Origin: Salinispira pacifica
GTDB lineage: Bacteria; Spirochaetota; Spirochaetia; DSM-27196; Salinispiraceae
NCBI RefSeq assembly: GCF_000507245.1
Contig: NC_023035.1
Span: forward strand, 1,279,501-1,343,500
Length of the DNA: 64,000 bases
Direction: 5' to 3'
A program made the translations under genes and the position numbers. Of the stretch, positions 17,494 through 26,470 are shown piece by piece (within the stretch, counting starts at the first letter, position 1; every line of letters begins with the position of its first letter). The notes under the pieces are model-generated. The model saw nothing but the letters and a program-made list of their open reading frames with translations. It had not been told where the DNA came from and made no database searches.

Positions 17494-19824
17494 ATGCCCG
17501 AAAACGGAAAAACGATGAACGCCCAGGATGAGGATATTATCCAGCAGCTCCGGAATGATCCGGATTTTATGAAACACGTCACCCACTGGGAGGTGATCCC
17601 CCCCAGGGAAGGTGTGTATTCGGAATTTCCCCCGGAGCTTAATCCCAAAATAGCTGACGGCCTCAGGAACAGAGGGATAGACCGGCTCTACAGCCATCAG
17701 GCTGAAGCATTCACCAGCTCACATGCGGGAAAGCACATGGTAATCGTCACCCCCACGGCTTCCGGAAAAACCTTGAGCTACAATCTGCCCGTACTCCAGA
17801 CCATTCTCAACGAGCCGGACAGCAGAGCGCTGTATCTTTTTCCCACCAAGGCTCTGTCTCAGGATCAGCAGTCAGCGCTGAATGAACTCACCCTGAACTC
17901 CGAACTGGGGGTGAATATCGCCACCTATGACGGCGACACTCCTGCAAGTCTCAGAAGCAGCGCCCGGGAGAAAGGACAGATTATCATCAGCAATCCGGAT
18001 ATGATGCACGCGGGAATTCTTCCCAACCATCCCAAGTGGATCAAGTTTCTGAAGAACCTCCGCTACATCGTGATCGATGAGCTTCATGCCTACAGGGGGA
18101 TTCACGGCAGTCATCTGGCCAACCTGATCCGGAGAATTCAGAGAATATGCCGGTTTTACGGCAGCAGTCCCCGGTTCATCTGCTGCTCCGCCACCATCGG
18201 AAACCCTGCAGAACTGGCAGCCAGAGTGATTAATTCTGATGTGGAACTCATAGATACCAACGGAGCCCCTTCCGGGGAGAAGCATCTGGTGCTTTACAAT
18301 CCTCCGCTGGTTGACCGGGTACAGGGCATCCGCCGGGGAACGGTAAAAGAGAGCCAGAGGATCGCCCTGAGACTGCTCAGGGGCGGGGTGAAGACCATCG
18401 TCTTTGCCCGGAGCAGAGTCCGGGTTGAGCTTATTGCCGGCTACATCAGAAAAAGCCTTGAAAATCTCTACAGCGACAATGAACGGATCCGGGTGGAAGC
18501 CTACCGGGGCGGATATCTTCCGAATGAGCGACGGGAAATTGAGAAGGGTCTGCGTGAAGGTCTCATACAGGGGGTGGTTTCTACCAATGCACTGGAATTG
18601 GGTATTGATATCGGTGGGCTTGATGCGGCGGTAATGGCAGGGTTCCCTGGTTCCATCGCATCGGTATGGCAGCAGGCAGGAAGGGCAGGGCGAAGCGCCA
18701 GCCGGAGCATTGCAATCCTCGTGGCCTCCGCTTCTCCTTTGGATCAGTACATGGTCAAAAACAACGGATACTTTCTGGGCTCCAGTCCCGAGGCGGGGTT
18801 TATTAATCCGGAAAACTTTTATGTCCGAATGGATCATATTAAATGCGCAGCCTTCGAGCTTCCCTTTCCCGAAAACGGGGACCGGGAGTTTCCCGACGCC
18901 CCCATGTTTCTCCGGATTCTGGAGGAGGATGGCACGGTACGATTGAGCCGGGGAAGATACTACTGGTCCGACCGGGGCTATCCCGCCGAGGGAATCAGCC
19001 TGCGCTCGGCAACCACCGACAATGTGGTGATTATCGATACAACCGCCGGAAAAAATACCGTCATCGGGGAAATGGACCGACCCAGCGCCAAGGAGCTGAT
19101 TTATCCCAAAGCCGTGTACATTCATCGGGGGGAGCAGTATGTGGTACATCAGCTCGATCTTGAAGAGCGCCGCTGCTATGTGGAGCAGAAAGAGCTGAAC
19201 TACTACACTGATGCAGTGGTGAAACGGGACATCAAGGTGCTTGAAGAAGATGAGCAGCATCGAGTTCTGGGGGCAACTGTGGTGTTCGGGGATATTCTGG
19301 TGCGTACCCAGGTCGCCAAATTCAAGAAGCTTCGATTCAACAGTCATGAAAATATCGGTTTCGGCGAAATTCACCTTCCCGAAGAGGAAATGCACACCAA
19401 TTCGGCGGTAATCCTCCTGGAGAAGGATTCTCCTCCCGGAAAAATATTTCTCTCCAGGGAACCCGGTGAACAGACAGCAGTGATCAGCCGGCTGGGTAAC
19501 CTCATCCAGGCCACCGCACCCGCCTTCCTGCTCTGTGATCCCAGGGATCTGGGCATCGCCGAGCGGATACGGGATCCCCATTTTGCTTCTCCTGCACTAT
19601 ACGTATACGATAAATATCCCGGAGGATCAGGACTCAGTGCGACTCTGGTGGGAAAACTCCCGGAAATACTTCGGGCATCCCTTGAGCTTGTGGAAAACTG
19701 TCCCTGTGAGGAAGGCTGTCCTTCCTGCATCGGCCCCCGGCTGAAAGATGAAGAGATCGGAGAGAACCCCAAGCCCATGGTAATTCAGTTTATCTCCCGC
19801 TGGATGGAAGCCACCGGCAGCTGA
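17494..19824 (+). CDS. mrfA: MrfA/YprA-type DEAD/DEAH helicase with DUF1998 zinc-binding tail
   Basis: 776 aa; ATG 17494 has AGGA seven bases upstream. Helicase motifs: SHQAEAF Q-like motif, TPTASGKT Walker A (about 88-95), DELH box (about 197-200), SATIGN motif III, and STNALELGIDIGGLDA and QQAGRAGR in the second domain. The C-terminal region carries cysteines (CPCEEGCPSC, about 735-744), the DUF1998/MZB zinc site. In Bacillus subtilis MrfA works with MrfB in excision of mitomycin C-type crosslinks independent of UvrABC. The next gene is the MrfB homologue, which supports the same role here. Confidence 0.88.
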   Translation: MPENGKTMNAQDEDIIQQLRNDPDFMKHVTHWEVIPPREGVYSEFPPELNPKIADGLRNRGIDRLYSHQAEAFTSSHAGKHMVIVTPTASGKTLSYNLPVLQTILNEPDSRALYLFPTKALSQDQQSALNELTLNSELGVNIATYDGDTPASLRSSAREKGQIIISNPDMMHAGILPNHPKWIKFLKNLRYIVIDELHAYRGIHGSHLANLIRRIQRICRFYGSSPRFICCSATIGNPAELAARVINSDVELIDTNGAPSGEKHLVLYNPPLVDRVQGIRRGTVKESQRIALRLLRGGVKTIVFARSRVRVELIAGYIRKSLENLYSDNERIRVEAYRGGYLPNERREIEKGLREGLIQGVVSTNALELGIDIGGLDAAVMAGFPGSIASVWQQAGRAGRSASRSIAILVASASPLDQYMVKNNGYFLGSSPEAGFINPENFYVRMDHIKCAAFELPFPENGDREFPDAPMFLRILEEDGTVRLSRGRYYWSDRGYPAEGISLRSATTDNVVIIDTTAGKNTVIGEMDRPSAKELIYPKAVYIHRGEQYVVHQLDLEERRCYVEQKELNYYTDAVVKRDIKVLEEDEQHRVLGATVVFGDILVRTQVAKFKKLRFNSHENIGFGEIHLPEEEMHTNSAVILLEKDSPPGKIFLSREPGEQTAVISRLGNLIQATAPAFLLCDPRDLGIAERIRDPHFASPALYVYDKYPGGSGLSATLVGKLPEILRASLELVENCPCEEGCPSCIGPRLKDEEIGENPKPMVIQFISRWMEATGS

Positions 19825-19931
19825 TCAGCCCGCCGGCAGCTGATCAGTCCACAGATCGGCCAAGTGCGGGAAAATCGGAACGTGCCGGCGACGGCTGAAA
19901 TTTATACACACAGGAGAAAGAGGCAGCCCGG

Positions 19932-21341
19932 ATGGATCTGTACGAACGAATAAAAAAGATCAAGGAGCAGCAGTCTCAAAAGCCCTCTCCGGCCGCAAAA
20001 TCTTCTCCGGCCCATACGCCCTCTCCGACCCGTAAGCCCTCTCCGCCGCCGGAGACCGCCGGCAGCCGTCATGAAACCCGGCGGGAAATTCCCCCGGCAC
20101 CGGCCCCATCAGATGGGGCAGCCCGGGCCCGTTCAGATGGATCAGACGGGTTGGATGAATCCGCCCCCGCTGAATCACGAGGGTGGATATCCCTTTATCC
20201 TATGGTCTGGACCAGGGTCCTAAACTATGAGCTTTCTCCACCCTCATCTTCCCCTCACCCCGGGCTTGGGTGGAACGGCAGCGGCTGGGATGAGTACCGT
20301 TATTACGATACCGAGACCACAGGGCTCTCATCAGGTGCGGGCACCTATGTGTTTCTGTTCGGTTCGGGCCGTTTTACGGATCAGGGTTTCCAGGTTCAGC
20401 AGTGGTTTCTGGGGGATTTTCCCTGGGAGCCGGAGTTCCTCACGGCTATGGGGGAATCAATGGAAGAAGAAGCTGTGTATGTAAGCTATAACGGAAGAAG
20501 TTTCGATTATCCCCTTTTGACCAGCCGCTATGTGATGAACGGTCTGGTCTGCCCCATGTACCGTCAGCTGGATCTTCTCTATATTGCCCGGCGTCTTTTC
20601 GGCCAGGGGCTTGAGCGATGCAGACTTTCGGATATGGAGGACCACGTTTTGAATATCCGGCGGGAGCTGGACATTCCCGGCAGCGAAATCCCCGATCTCT
20701 ATTTCAGGGTCCAGAGGGAAGCCGATCTAGAGATAGAAGGGAAGATGCCCTCCGCCTACCGGGATCTTGAACCGGTTTTCGCCCATCACGCCCAGGATAT
20801 CGTGAGCCTTGCCAGGCTCCATATCCGGATGCACCGGGAGTTGGAAAATCTGCAGCAGGGTGTCCTGACGCCTGCAGTCTCTGTGAAAGGTGCTGCCAGG
20901 CAGCTTCTTTCGGCGGGCATGGAAAAAGAAGCCCTGGATATCCTGAGAGAACATGCAGCAGGGCAGAGGGAGCTTCTCATGCTGGCGGGGCTGCTGAAAC
21001 GGCGCAGGGAGTACGAAGCTGCCTTTCCCGTATGGCAGAAACTCTTTGAAACGTACCGGGATCATGATGCGCTTACCAATATCCTCATTGAATTCGAGCA
21101 CCGGCGAAAAGATTATTCTTCAGCCCTCCGGCTGATAGACAGGGTTCTGCAGGAAGAACGCTCCGGATTGAAAGAAGAGCTGCCGGGACTTACCCCGGAT
21201 GCGGGCCGGGATCCGGCTTCGGCAGATCCCGGGGGCTCAGGAAATCGGGCAGCTCAGGAGCACGGGGCTGAGGATATCCGGATACGCCGGCTGGAATACC
21301 GGAGGGAACGGATCCGCCGGAAGATCTCCAGAAGGGGGTGA
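19932..21341 (+). CDS. mrfB: MrfB/YprB-type DEDDh exonuclease with TPR-like tail
   Basis: 469 aa. The N-terminal 75 residues are a low-complexity linker of Pro/Ser/Lys repeats (KPSP, HTPSP, RKPSP). The RNase H-fold exonuclease core follows: YDTETTGL (motif I, about 119-126), SYNGRSFDYPLL (motif II) and HHAQDIVSL (motif III). The C-terminal 150 residues are helical repeats (AGLLKRRREYEAAFPVWQKL). Known MrfB proteins pair with MrfA in crosslink repair. The gene starts 107 bases after mrfA on the same strand. Confidence 0.85.
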   Translation: MDLYERIKKIKEQQSQKPSPAAKSSPAHTPSPTRKPSPPPETAGSRHETRREIPPAPAPSDGAARARSDGSDGLDESAPAESRGWISLYPMVWTRVLNYELSPPSSSPHPGLGWNGSGWDEYRYYDTETTGLSSGAGTYVFLFGSGRFTDQGFQVQQWFLGDFPWEPEFLTAMGESMEEEAVYVSYNGRSFDYPLLTSRYVMNGLVCPMYRQLDLLYIARRLFGQGLERCRLSDMEDHVLNIRRELDIPGSEIPDLYFRVQREADLEIEGKMPSAYRDLEPVFAHHAQDIVSLARLHIRMHRELENLQQGVLTPAVSVKGAARQLLSAGMEKEALDILREHAAGQRELLMLAGLLKRRREYEAAFPVWQKLFETYRDHDALTNILIEFEHRRKDYSSALRLIDRVLQEERSGLKEELPGLTPDAGRDPASADPGGSGNRAAQEHGAEDIRIRRLEYRRERIRRKISRRG

Positions 21342-21354
21342 GCCCCGGCGGATG

Positions 21355-22809
21355 TCAGTCCTGAGCGTACATTTCCCCGTAGGCGTCGGCGGAGTGCTTC
21401 CAGTCAAAGCGCAGGTGCATACCCCGTCGCTGGGCCGCCTCGTAGATGCTGCGCTGCTGCTGCCACAGCTGCACCGAGCGTTTCAGAGCCCCATAGAGCG
21501 CATCTTCGCTCATGGGGCTTTCCAGAATGATCCCTGTGCCTTCTGAAGGGTTCTCGTCGATGTCCACCACCGTATCTGCCAAACCCCCTGTCCTGCTTAC
21601 CACAGGGAGGCTGCCGTACCGCAGGGCGTACATCTGGGTAAGTCCGCAGGGCTCGTAGCGGGAGGGCATGAGAAAAAAATCGCTTGCCCCCTGTATGATG
21701 TGGCTCATCTTCTCATTGTAGCGGATATACACCCTCAGGTTATTGTAGCGGTCACCGGCCTGTCGAAGGCTTTTCTCGATGGCCGGGTCGCCGGTTCCGA
21801 GAATGATCAGCTGTAAATCCAGTTCACGGCAAATTCGATCCAGGTTGCTGCCGTCGGGTCCCAGGAGGATATCAAAACCTTTTTGATCCACCAGCCGGGA
21901 TACCATCCCCACAAGGGGCGGCCGGGCGCTGATCTCCATGCCCGCTTCCTGCTGAACAAAGTTTTTATTCAGCGCCTTATTGGCCAGCTCTGCCACATCA
22001 TAGGGGTAGGGCAGGTTCTGGTCTGCGGCGGGATTCCAGGTATCATAATCCATCCCGTTGAGAATTCCCCTTACATCTTTTCCGCGGCTGTTGAGAATAT
22101 CTTCCATGCCGAAACCTGCTCCGGGAGAAAGAATCTCCTGGGCGTAGTGGGGAGAGACTGTGGAAATTTTGTGGGCGTTCACCAATGCGGAGCGGAGGAA
22201 ATTCAGTTCCCCCTGAAATATCAGCCCCAGATGTTCCGCTTCTTCCGTGCCGAATCCCAGCCCGTGGATCAGCTCTTCCGGGAATCGTCCCTGATAGCCG
22301 ATATTGTGAATTGTAAACACCGATCGGGTGTGAAGAAACTCGCCGCTGTGCTCCTGCCGGGCAAGATAGGTTGCGGTGAGGGCACTGGGCCAGTCATGAC
22401 TGTGAATAATATCCGGATACCATCCCAGAAGTCTGCACACTTGGAATGCCGCTTTGGAAAGGAGGGCGAAGCGGATGGGATTGTCGGAGAAGTCACCGCC
22501 CGAAGGGGGGCCGTAAATCCCCTCCCTGCCGTAAAGCTGTTCATGTTCCAGGAAGTAAACCTCAACATGGCTGTCGGTCATTGTCTGATGATACAGACCG
22601 GTCCAGTATTCCTCCTCCCCCAGATGTACGGAAAGGGGAGCAGGATGACGTTCAAGCAGAAGTCTATCTATCTGATAATATCTGGGCATGAGAATGATAA
22701 CTTCGTGACCTTGCCGGTACAGTTCCCTGCTGAGGTTGGGGACAACATCCGCCAGCCCGCCCACCTTGGCATAGGGGTACACTTCGCTGCTCACCATAAG
22801 TATCTTCAT
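21355..22809 (-). CDS. glgA: glycogen synthase (ADP-glucose, GT5)
   Basis: 484 aa. It extends alpha-1,4-glucan from ADP-glucose. The N-terminal KVGGLADVVPNLSREL loop and the C-terminal GTB-fold signatures (GMVSRLVDQKGFDIL, PSRYEPCGLTQMYALRYGSLPVV) are intact. The ATG at 22809 lacks a visible Shine-Dalgarno; TATTAT sits 8-13 bases upstream on the minus strand, so a very short leader is possible. The product and GlgC together give the core of glycogen synthesis; branching enzyme is not in the window. Confidence 0.95.
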   Translation of the reverse strand: MKILMVSSEVYPYAKVGGLADVVPNLSRELYRQGHEVIILMPRYYQIDRLLLERHPAPLSVHLGEEEYWTGLYHQTMTDSHVEVYFLEHEQLYGREGIYGPPSGGDFSDNPIRFALLSKAAFQVCRLLGWYPDIIHSHDWPSALTATYLARQEHSGEFLHTRSVFTIHNIGYQGRFPEELIHGLGFGTEEAEHLGLIFQGELNFLRSALVNAHKISTVSPHYAQEILSPGAGFGMEDILNSRGKDVRGILNGMDYDTWNPAADQNLPYPYDVAELANKALNKNFVQQEAGMEISARPPLVGMVSRLVDQKGFDILLGPDGSNLDRICRELDLQLIILGTGDPAIEKSLRQAGDRYNNLRVYIRYNEKMSHIIQGASDFFLMPSRYEPCGLTQMYALRYGSLPVVSRTGGLADTVVDIDENPSEGTGIILESPMSEDALYGALKRSVQLWQQQRSIYEAAQRRGMHLRFDWKHSADAYGEMYAQD

Positions 22810-22854
22810 GTATCGTATAATACCATAAAAGGCCCCGGTATACAGGGGTGGGCT

Positions 22855-22990
22855 TGTGCCAGACGAAATTCGACCGGCGGCATATGGACCGGGCAGCGCG
22901 GCATAAGGGCTGGGCGGAACGGAGGCTCGGCGGCATACGGATCGGGCAGGTTAGAGGCTCGGCGGCACAAGGGCTCGGCCGCACGGAGGT
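22855..22990. repeat. GC-rich degenerate tandem repeat
   Basis: Between glgA and the GNAT gene the sequence repeats variants of CGGCGGCATA, GGGCTCGGC and CGGAGGCTCGGCGG about every 15-25 bases (for example 22877, 22927, 22961). It is not part of a convincing reading frame. It may be an expanded intergenic repeat. Confidence 0.55.
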
Positions 22991-23905
22991 TCAGGAAAAA
23001 TAGAAGATGCCGAAGCTGCAGCAGGGTAAAAAGCCGCATTTTTCGTAAAGCCGTCGTGCGGGAAGATTGGAGGTTTTCACAAAGAGGCTCACGCCTTTTC
23101 CTTCCCGGATTATTTCCCGGCTCAGACGTTCCACAAGCTGGGCGCCTACTCCCCTGCTTCTCCAGGCCGGGGCGGTATAGACCCCTCCGATCTGCTCAAC
23201 AGTAATTCCTCTGGCGTTGGTCTGGGCCTTCCCTGCAGGGATTCCTCCGGATATTACATATATGAGCCGCTGATCTTCCAGGGATTTCATCAGGGTATGA
23301 AATGCCACCCTGGGGTTGACCCGTTTACCGGGAATTACCACTTCCTCCTCCTCGTATCCCAGTTGAAGAGGCATGAGAATCTTTCCGTCCCGGGGGCTTC
23401 CCCGCTGTATGCTCCAATCCCGCCGGTACTCCAGATGATGTCCCTGGCGGGAAGCATCCCGGTACATCATGGTGTAGGTTTCCCGGTGCATGGGTTTCAG
23501 CCGGGTAAGCTCCAGAAATTCCTTTAGATCGGACTGCATCCCCATGGCAGAAAAGATCCCCGGCAGGTAGTCCCGGAAAAAAACAGAGGGAAGAGGGTCA
23601 ACCGGGATTCGGGAATCCTGGAAATATTCCTGGCTGAACAGGGGAAAGGCCATTCCGCCTTTTTCAATGTAGATACAGGCACGCACCTGTGACCCGGGAT
23701 CGTCGGGATCCGGGGTTTCCAGAAAGACCGCCCGGCCGCCTTTGGGGATGGTAATTCTGCTGCCGGGCTTTCCCCCCAGCATGCGGAGGAGTGCGTTGGG
23801 GTCGGTTTTCAGACGGGATGTCAGGCTTGCGGAATACATTTCTCTGGGGATGAGAAAATCTTCCAATGCAGCCTCATGGGCCGGTTGAGCTTGAAACCAT
23901 GGCAT
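22991..23905 (-). CDS. GNAT-family N-acetyltransferase
   Basis: 304 aa; ATG 23905 overlaps the stop of the GH3 gene (TAATG) and has GGAGAG upstream. The acetyl-CoA motif A is at the C-terminus (GGVYTAPAWRSRGVGAQLVERL, about 243-264), followed by NLPARRLYEKCGF. The N-terminal 170 residues are not recognisable to me. Substrate unknown. Coupling to a GH3 beta-N-acetylhexosaminidase-type enzyme may hint at amino-sugar metabolism, but this is inference. Confidence 0.8.
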   Translation of the reverse strand: MPWFQAQPAHEAALEDFLIPREMYSASLTSRLKTDPNALLRMLGGKPGSRITIPKGGRAVFLETPDPDDPGSQVRACIYIEKGGMAFPLFSQEYFQDSRIPVDPLPSVFFRDYLPGIFSAMGMQSDLKEFLELTRLKPMHRETYTMMYRDASRQGHHLEYRRDWSIQRGSPRDGKILMPLQLGYEEEEVVIPGKRVNPRVAFHTLMKSLEDQRLIYVISGGIPAGKAQTNARGITVEQIGGVYTAPAWRSRGVGAQLVERLSREIIREGKGVSLFVKTSNLPARRLYEKCGFLPCCSFGIFYFS

Positions 23906-25791
23906 TAATCTCTCCGGCTCAGGTGAACCGGGAGATTGCCCTTGAAGGGAATATCTCCCACCAGGGCTGCAAAGCCCGCGGAAAAGGATTCTATGCCCCA
24001 GCCGTACACTGCCAGCGCAGATTTGACCCAGGGAACCTCTTCAAGATATACCGGTGTGAGGGTGGAAAATACGATGATCCGGTCCCCCAGGTCACTGAGA
24101 CTCTGGAGTACCTGGAGGCTGTTGGGGTTTGCCAGGTTGAAGATCACCACATCATAGGCGTCCGCCAGATTTCCGATTTCACGGATCACCTCACTGTCGG
24201 CACTGTAGAACGGGGTGTAATTAAAATAGTACTGGTCCGCATCCGGGTAGCGTCTCAGGCCCTCCCGGAGAAAATCCATATCCTGTCCTGCAAGAAGGAT
24301 TCGCTCGCCGTCCGCCGGCGTGTAGGGCACATTTTTATCCCGGATCAGGGTAACACCTCTGGCCGCCTGTTCCTGGAAGAAATTTCTTCCGCTGTCCGAT
24401 GCCATCTGCTCATAAACGTTTTCCGCATTCACTTCAAGAGGAACCCTCCACCCAGGCTTCAGGTACCGGAGTTTGATTTCCAGAATTCTTCTCACAGCTT
24501 CCTGAATCCGGCGGCGGAACTGATCATCTTCAAGGTACGTTTCATATACCAGGTTCCAGATTGCATCGTTTATTTCCGGTGTCTTGGATAACATCACCAT
24601 ATCGTTTCCGGCTTTCAGGGCTTCCAGTACTATTCTGGGCATGTCCCAGCCCTGGCTCTCGCCGTATTCAATCGCCCCGCCCATGTAGAGGTCATCGGTG
24701 ATTACAATTCCCTGGAAATCCAGCTGCTTGCGCAGTATCTCTTCCTTGAAATAGGGATTCAGGGAGGCCGGGCGCAGACTGCCGGAAATATTCGGGAAGC
24801 TGAGGTGCCCGGAAAGCACCGCCGGAAGCCCTTCGGGAATCATCATGCGATAGGGGAGAAGGTCCCGTTCCCATACGGTTTCGAAATCATCCTCTATTAC
24901 CGGCATGTAGCCGTGGCTGTCGCCCAGAGCATTACCGTGACCGGGAAAATGTTTGGCCGTGGAAATTACTCCGGTTTCCTCCATGCCACGGTAGAAGGCT
25001 ATTCCCAGCAGACCGGTTTTCCGGGGGTCTGAAGAAAAGGCCCGGGGCCCGATCACATGGGCCTGGTTGTTCACATACACGTCCACCGTGGGAGCGAAGT
25101 TCATGTTTACTCCCAGGGCTCTCAGTTCTCTTCCGATATAGTATCCGCTGTAGTAGCTGTCCAGAGGAACGGAGGATGCGCCGATCGCCATGTTCCCCGG
25201 TGTGATGCTGGTGCGGTCTTTAATGTGGCGCACCCAGCCGCCCTCCTGATCTGTGGCGGTGAACAGGGGGATACCGTGGGGGCCGGAAAGTGCCAGATCC
25301 TGCATCTCATTCAGGGCCTCTGCAAGCTTCTGCAGGTCGTTCCCGTTCCAGCCGAATATTTTAACCCCGCCGATGTTTCGCCGCTCAATCCATTCCATTA
25401 TGGGGCCTTCCGCGTACTCGCTCTGCCACCCCAGGAGAAAAACCTGTCCCACCAGCTCCTCTGCGCTCATATCGCCGATCAGCCTGTCAACCAGGGCGTC
25501 CCGGGGCATATCCTGCCAGAACATTCTGTCACCGGGAATCTCCTGGAGATCGCTGACCAGATCCCCCTGAGCAATGCCCCGGAGACTCTGTGCAGCCCCT
25601 CCCCCCGACCGGGACATGGACGGAGCGGTCCGGGTTCCTCCCAGAGTTCCCGCGTCAAGGATGCCTGAGGGTGAAATAAAGCTCAGGGAAAAAATGACTG
25701 CGGAGAGCAATACCGCCAGGTGCACGGGAGTGTAATGGCGCAGGCTGCTGCGCTGTTGTTCGCTCTGTTTATAGAGGTCTATCGGGGCCAT
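23905..25791 (-). CDS. glycoside hydrolase family 3, NagZ-like beta-N-acetylhexosaminidase
   Basis: 628 aa from ATG 25791 (a GTG at 25818 is also possible). An N-terminal signal anchor (VHLAVLLSAVIFSLSFI) points to export. The GH3 barrel shows ATDQEGGWVRHI, the KHFPGHGNALGDSHG loop with the catalytic Asp-His pair of the NagZ clade, and VITDDLYMGG with the nucleophile Asp. A C-terminal region like the second GH3 domain follows (about 400-628). Cytoplasmic NagZ is about 340 aa, so this exported two-domain form is closer to surface or periplasmic peptidoglycan or chitin-fragment enzymes. Confidence 0.88.
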   Translation of the reverse strand: MAPIDLYKQSEQQRSSLRHYTPVHLAVLLSAVIFSLSFISPSGILDAGTLGGTRTAPSMSRSGGGAAQSLRGIAQGDLVSDLQEIPGDRMFWQDMPRDALVDRLIGDMSAEELVGQVFLLGWQSEYAEGPIMEWIERRNIGGVKIFGWNGNDLQKLAEALNEMQDLALSGPHGIPLFTATDQEGGWVRHIKDRTSITPGNMAIGASSVPLDSYYSGYYIGRELRALGVNMNFAPTVDVYVNNQAHVIGPRAFSSDPRKTGLLGIAFYRGMEETGVISTAKHFPGHGNALGDSHGYMPVIEDDFETVWERDLLPYRMMIPEGLPAVLSGHLSFPNISGSLRPASLNPYFKEEILRKQLDFQGIVITDDLYMGGAIEYGESQGWDMPRIVLEALKAGNDMVMLSKTPEINDAIWNLVYETYLEDDQFRRRIQEAVRRILEIKLRYLKPGWRVPLEVNAENVYEQMASDSGRNFFQEQAARGVTLIRDKNVPYTPADGERILLAGQDMDFLREGLRRYPDADQYYFNYTPFYSADSEVIREIGNLADAYDVVIFNLANPNSLQVLQSLSDLGDRIIVFSTLTPVYLEEVPWVKSALAVYGWGIESFSAGFAALVGDIPFKGNLPVHLSRRD

Positions 25792-25903
25792 CGTATCTGG
25801 GAATGTAGCCCGGTTCACGGGAAAATTTCAAGTAAAACCACTGGAAGAAGTCCTTATCTTTCTCCCCCTTACGCCGATGATGAGAAAGAAGAAGGAGCAT
25901 GTC

Positions 25904-26389
25904 ATGACTGTTCAGGAATTTCAAAGCATACTCGAAACCCAGACCGTACTGTTCCAGCAGCTGTCGGAGCATCAGGTAAACCTCCAGGAAGCGGTAATCG
26001 AAAAGGATTATCCCGGGGCGGAGAAGAGTATTTCAGCCATGAAGGAATTATCCGAAGGCATCCGGGACTGCGAAACCCGGCGGCAGCTGGCGTTCGAGGA
26101 ACTTCTGAATCAAATGAATATATCTCCGGAATTCGGGCTGACCATGCTGTTTGCCACTTTGGAAGACGGGCAACGGGAAAAGCTTGCCTCGGCATTCCGG
26201 GAGCTGAAAATTGCGGTGCTTCAGGTTCGAACGGTAAATGAAGGAATTATGGCCTATTCCGGCAGCCAGCTGGAGACCATGGAAGGCATTGTGGATGAGT
26301 TGTACCCCCAGAGACGGGACGGAACCTACACTTCCCGGGGAATGCACAGCACAAGCGCTCAGCCGGTGGTGCTGGATCACAGTTTGTGA
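25904..26389 (+). CDS. flgN: FlgN-like flagellar export chaperone
   Basis: 161 aa from ATG 25904, chosen because AGGAG lies six bases upstream; the frame opens at 25877. The product is almost all helical (LETQTVLFQQLSEHQVNLQEAV), as in FlgN, which escorts FlgK and FlgL to the export gate. Sequence similarity is weak, as usual for FlgN. The position directly before flgK and flgL is the main support. Confidence 0.72.
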   Translation: MTVQEFQSILETQTVLFQQLSEHQVNLQEAVIEKDYPGAEKSISAMKELSEGIRDCETRRQLAFEELLNQMNISPEFGLTMLFATLEDGQREKLASAFRELKIAVLQVRTVNEGIMAYSGSQLETMEGIVDELYPQRRDGTYTSRGMHSTSAQPVVLDHSL

Positions 26390-26470
26390 GGCAAAGAGCA
26401 TGGCGGAAGCAGAGGCGGTCCGGGCAGGATCCCCGAAGATTTGTATGAAAGGTATACATGGAGGTAGATA

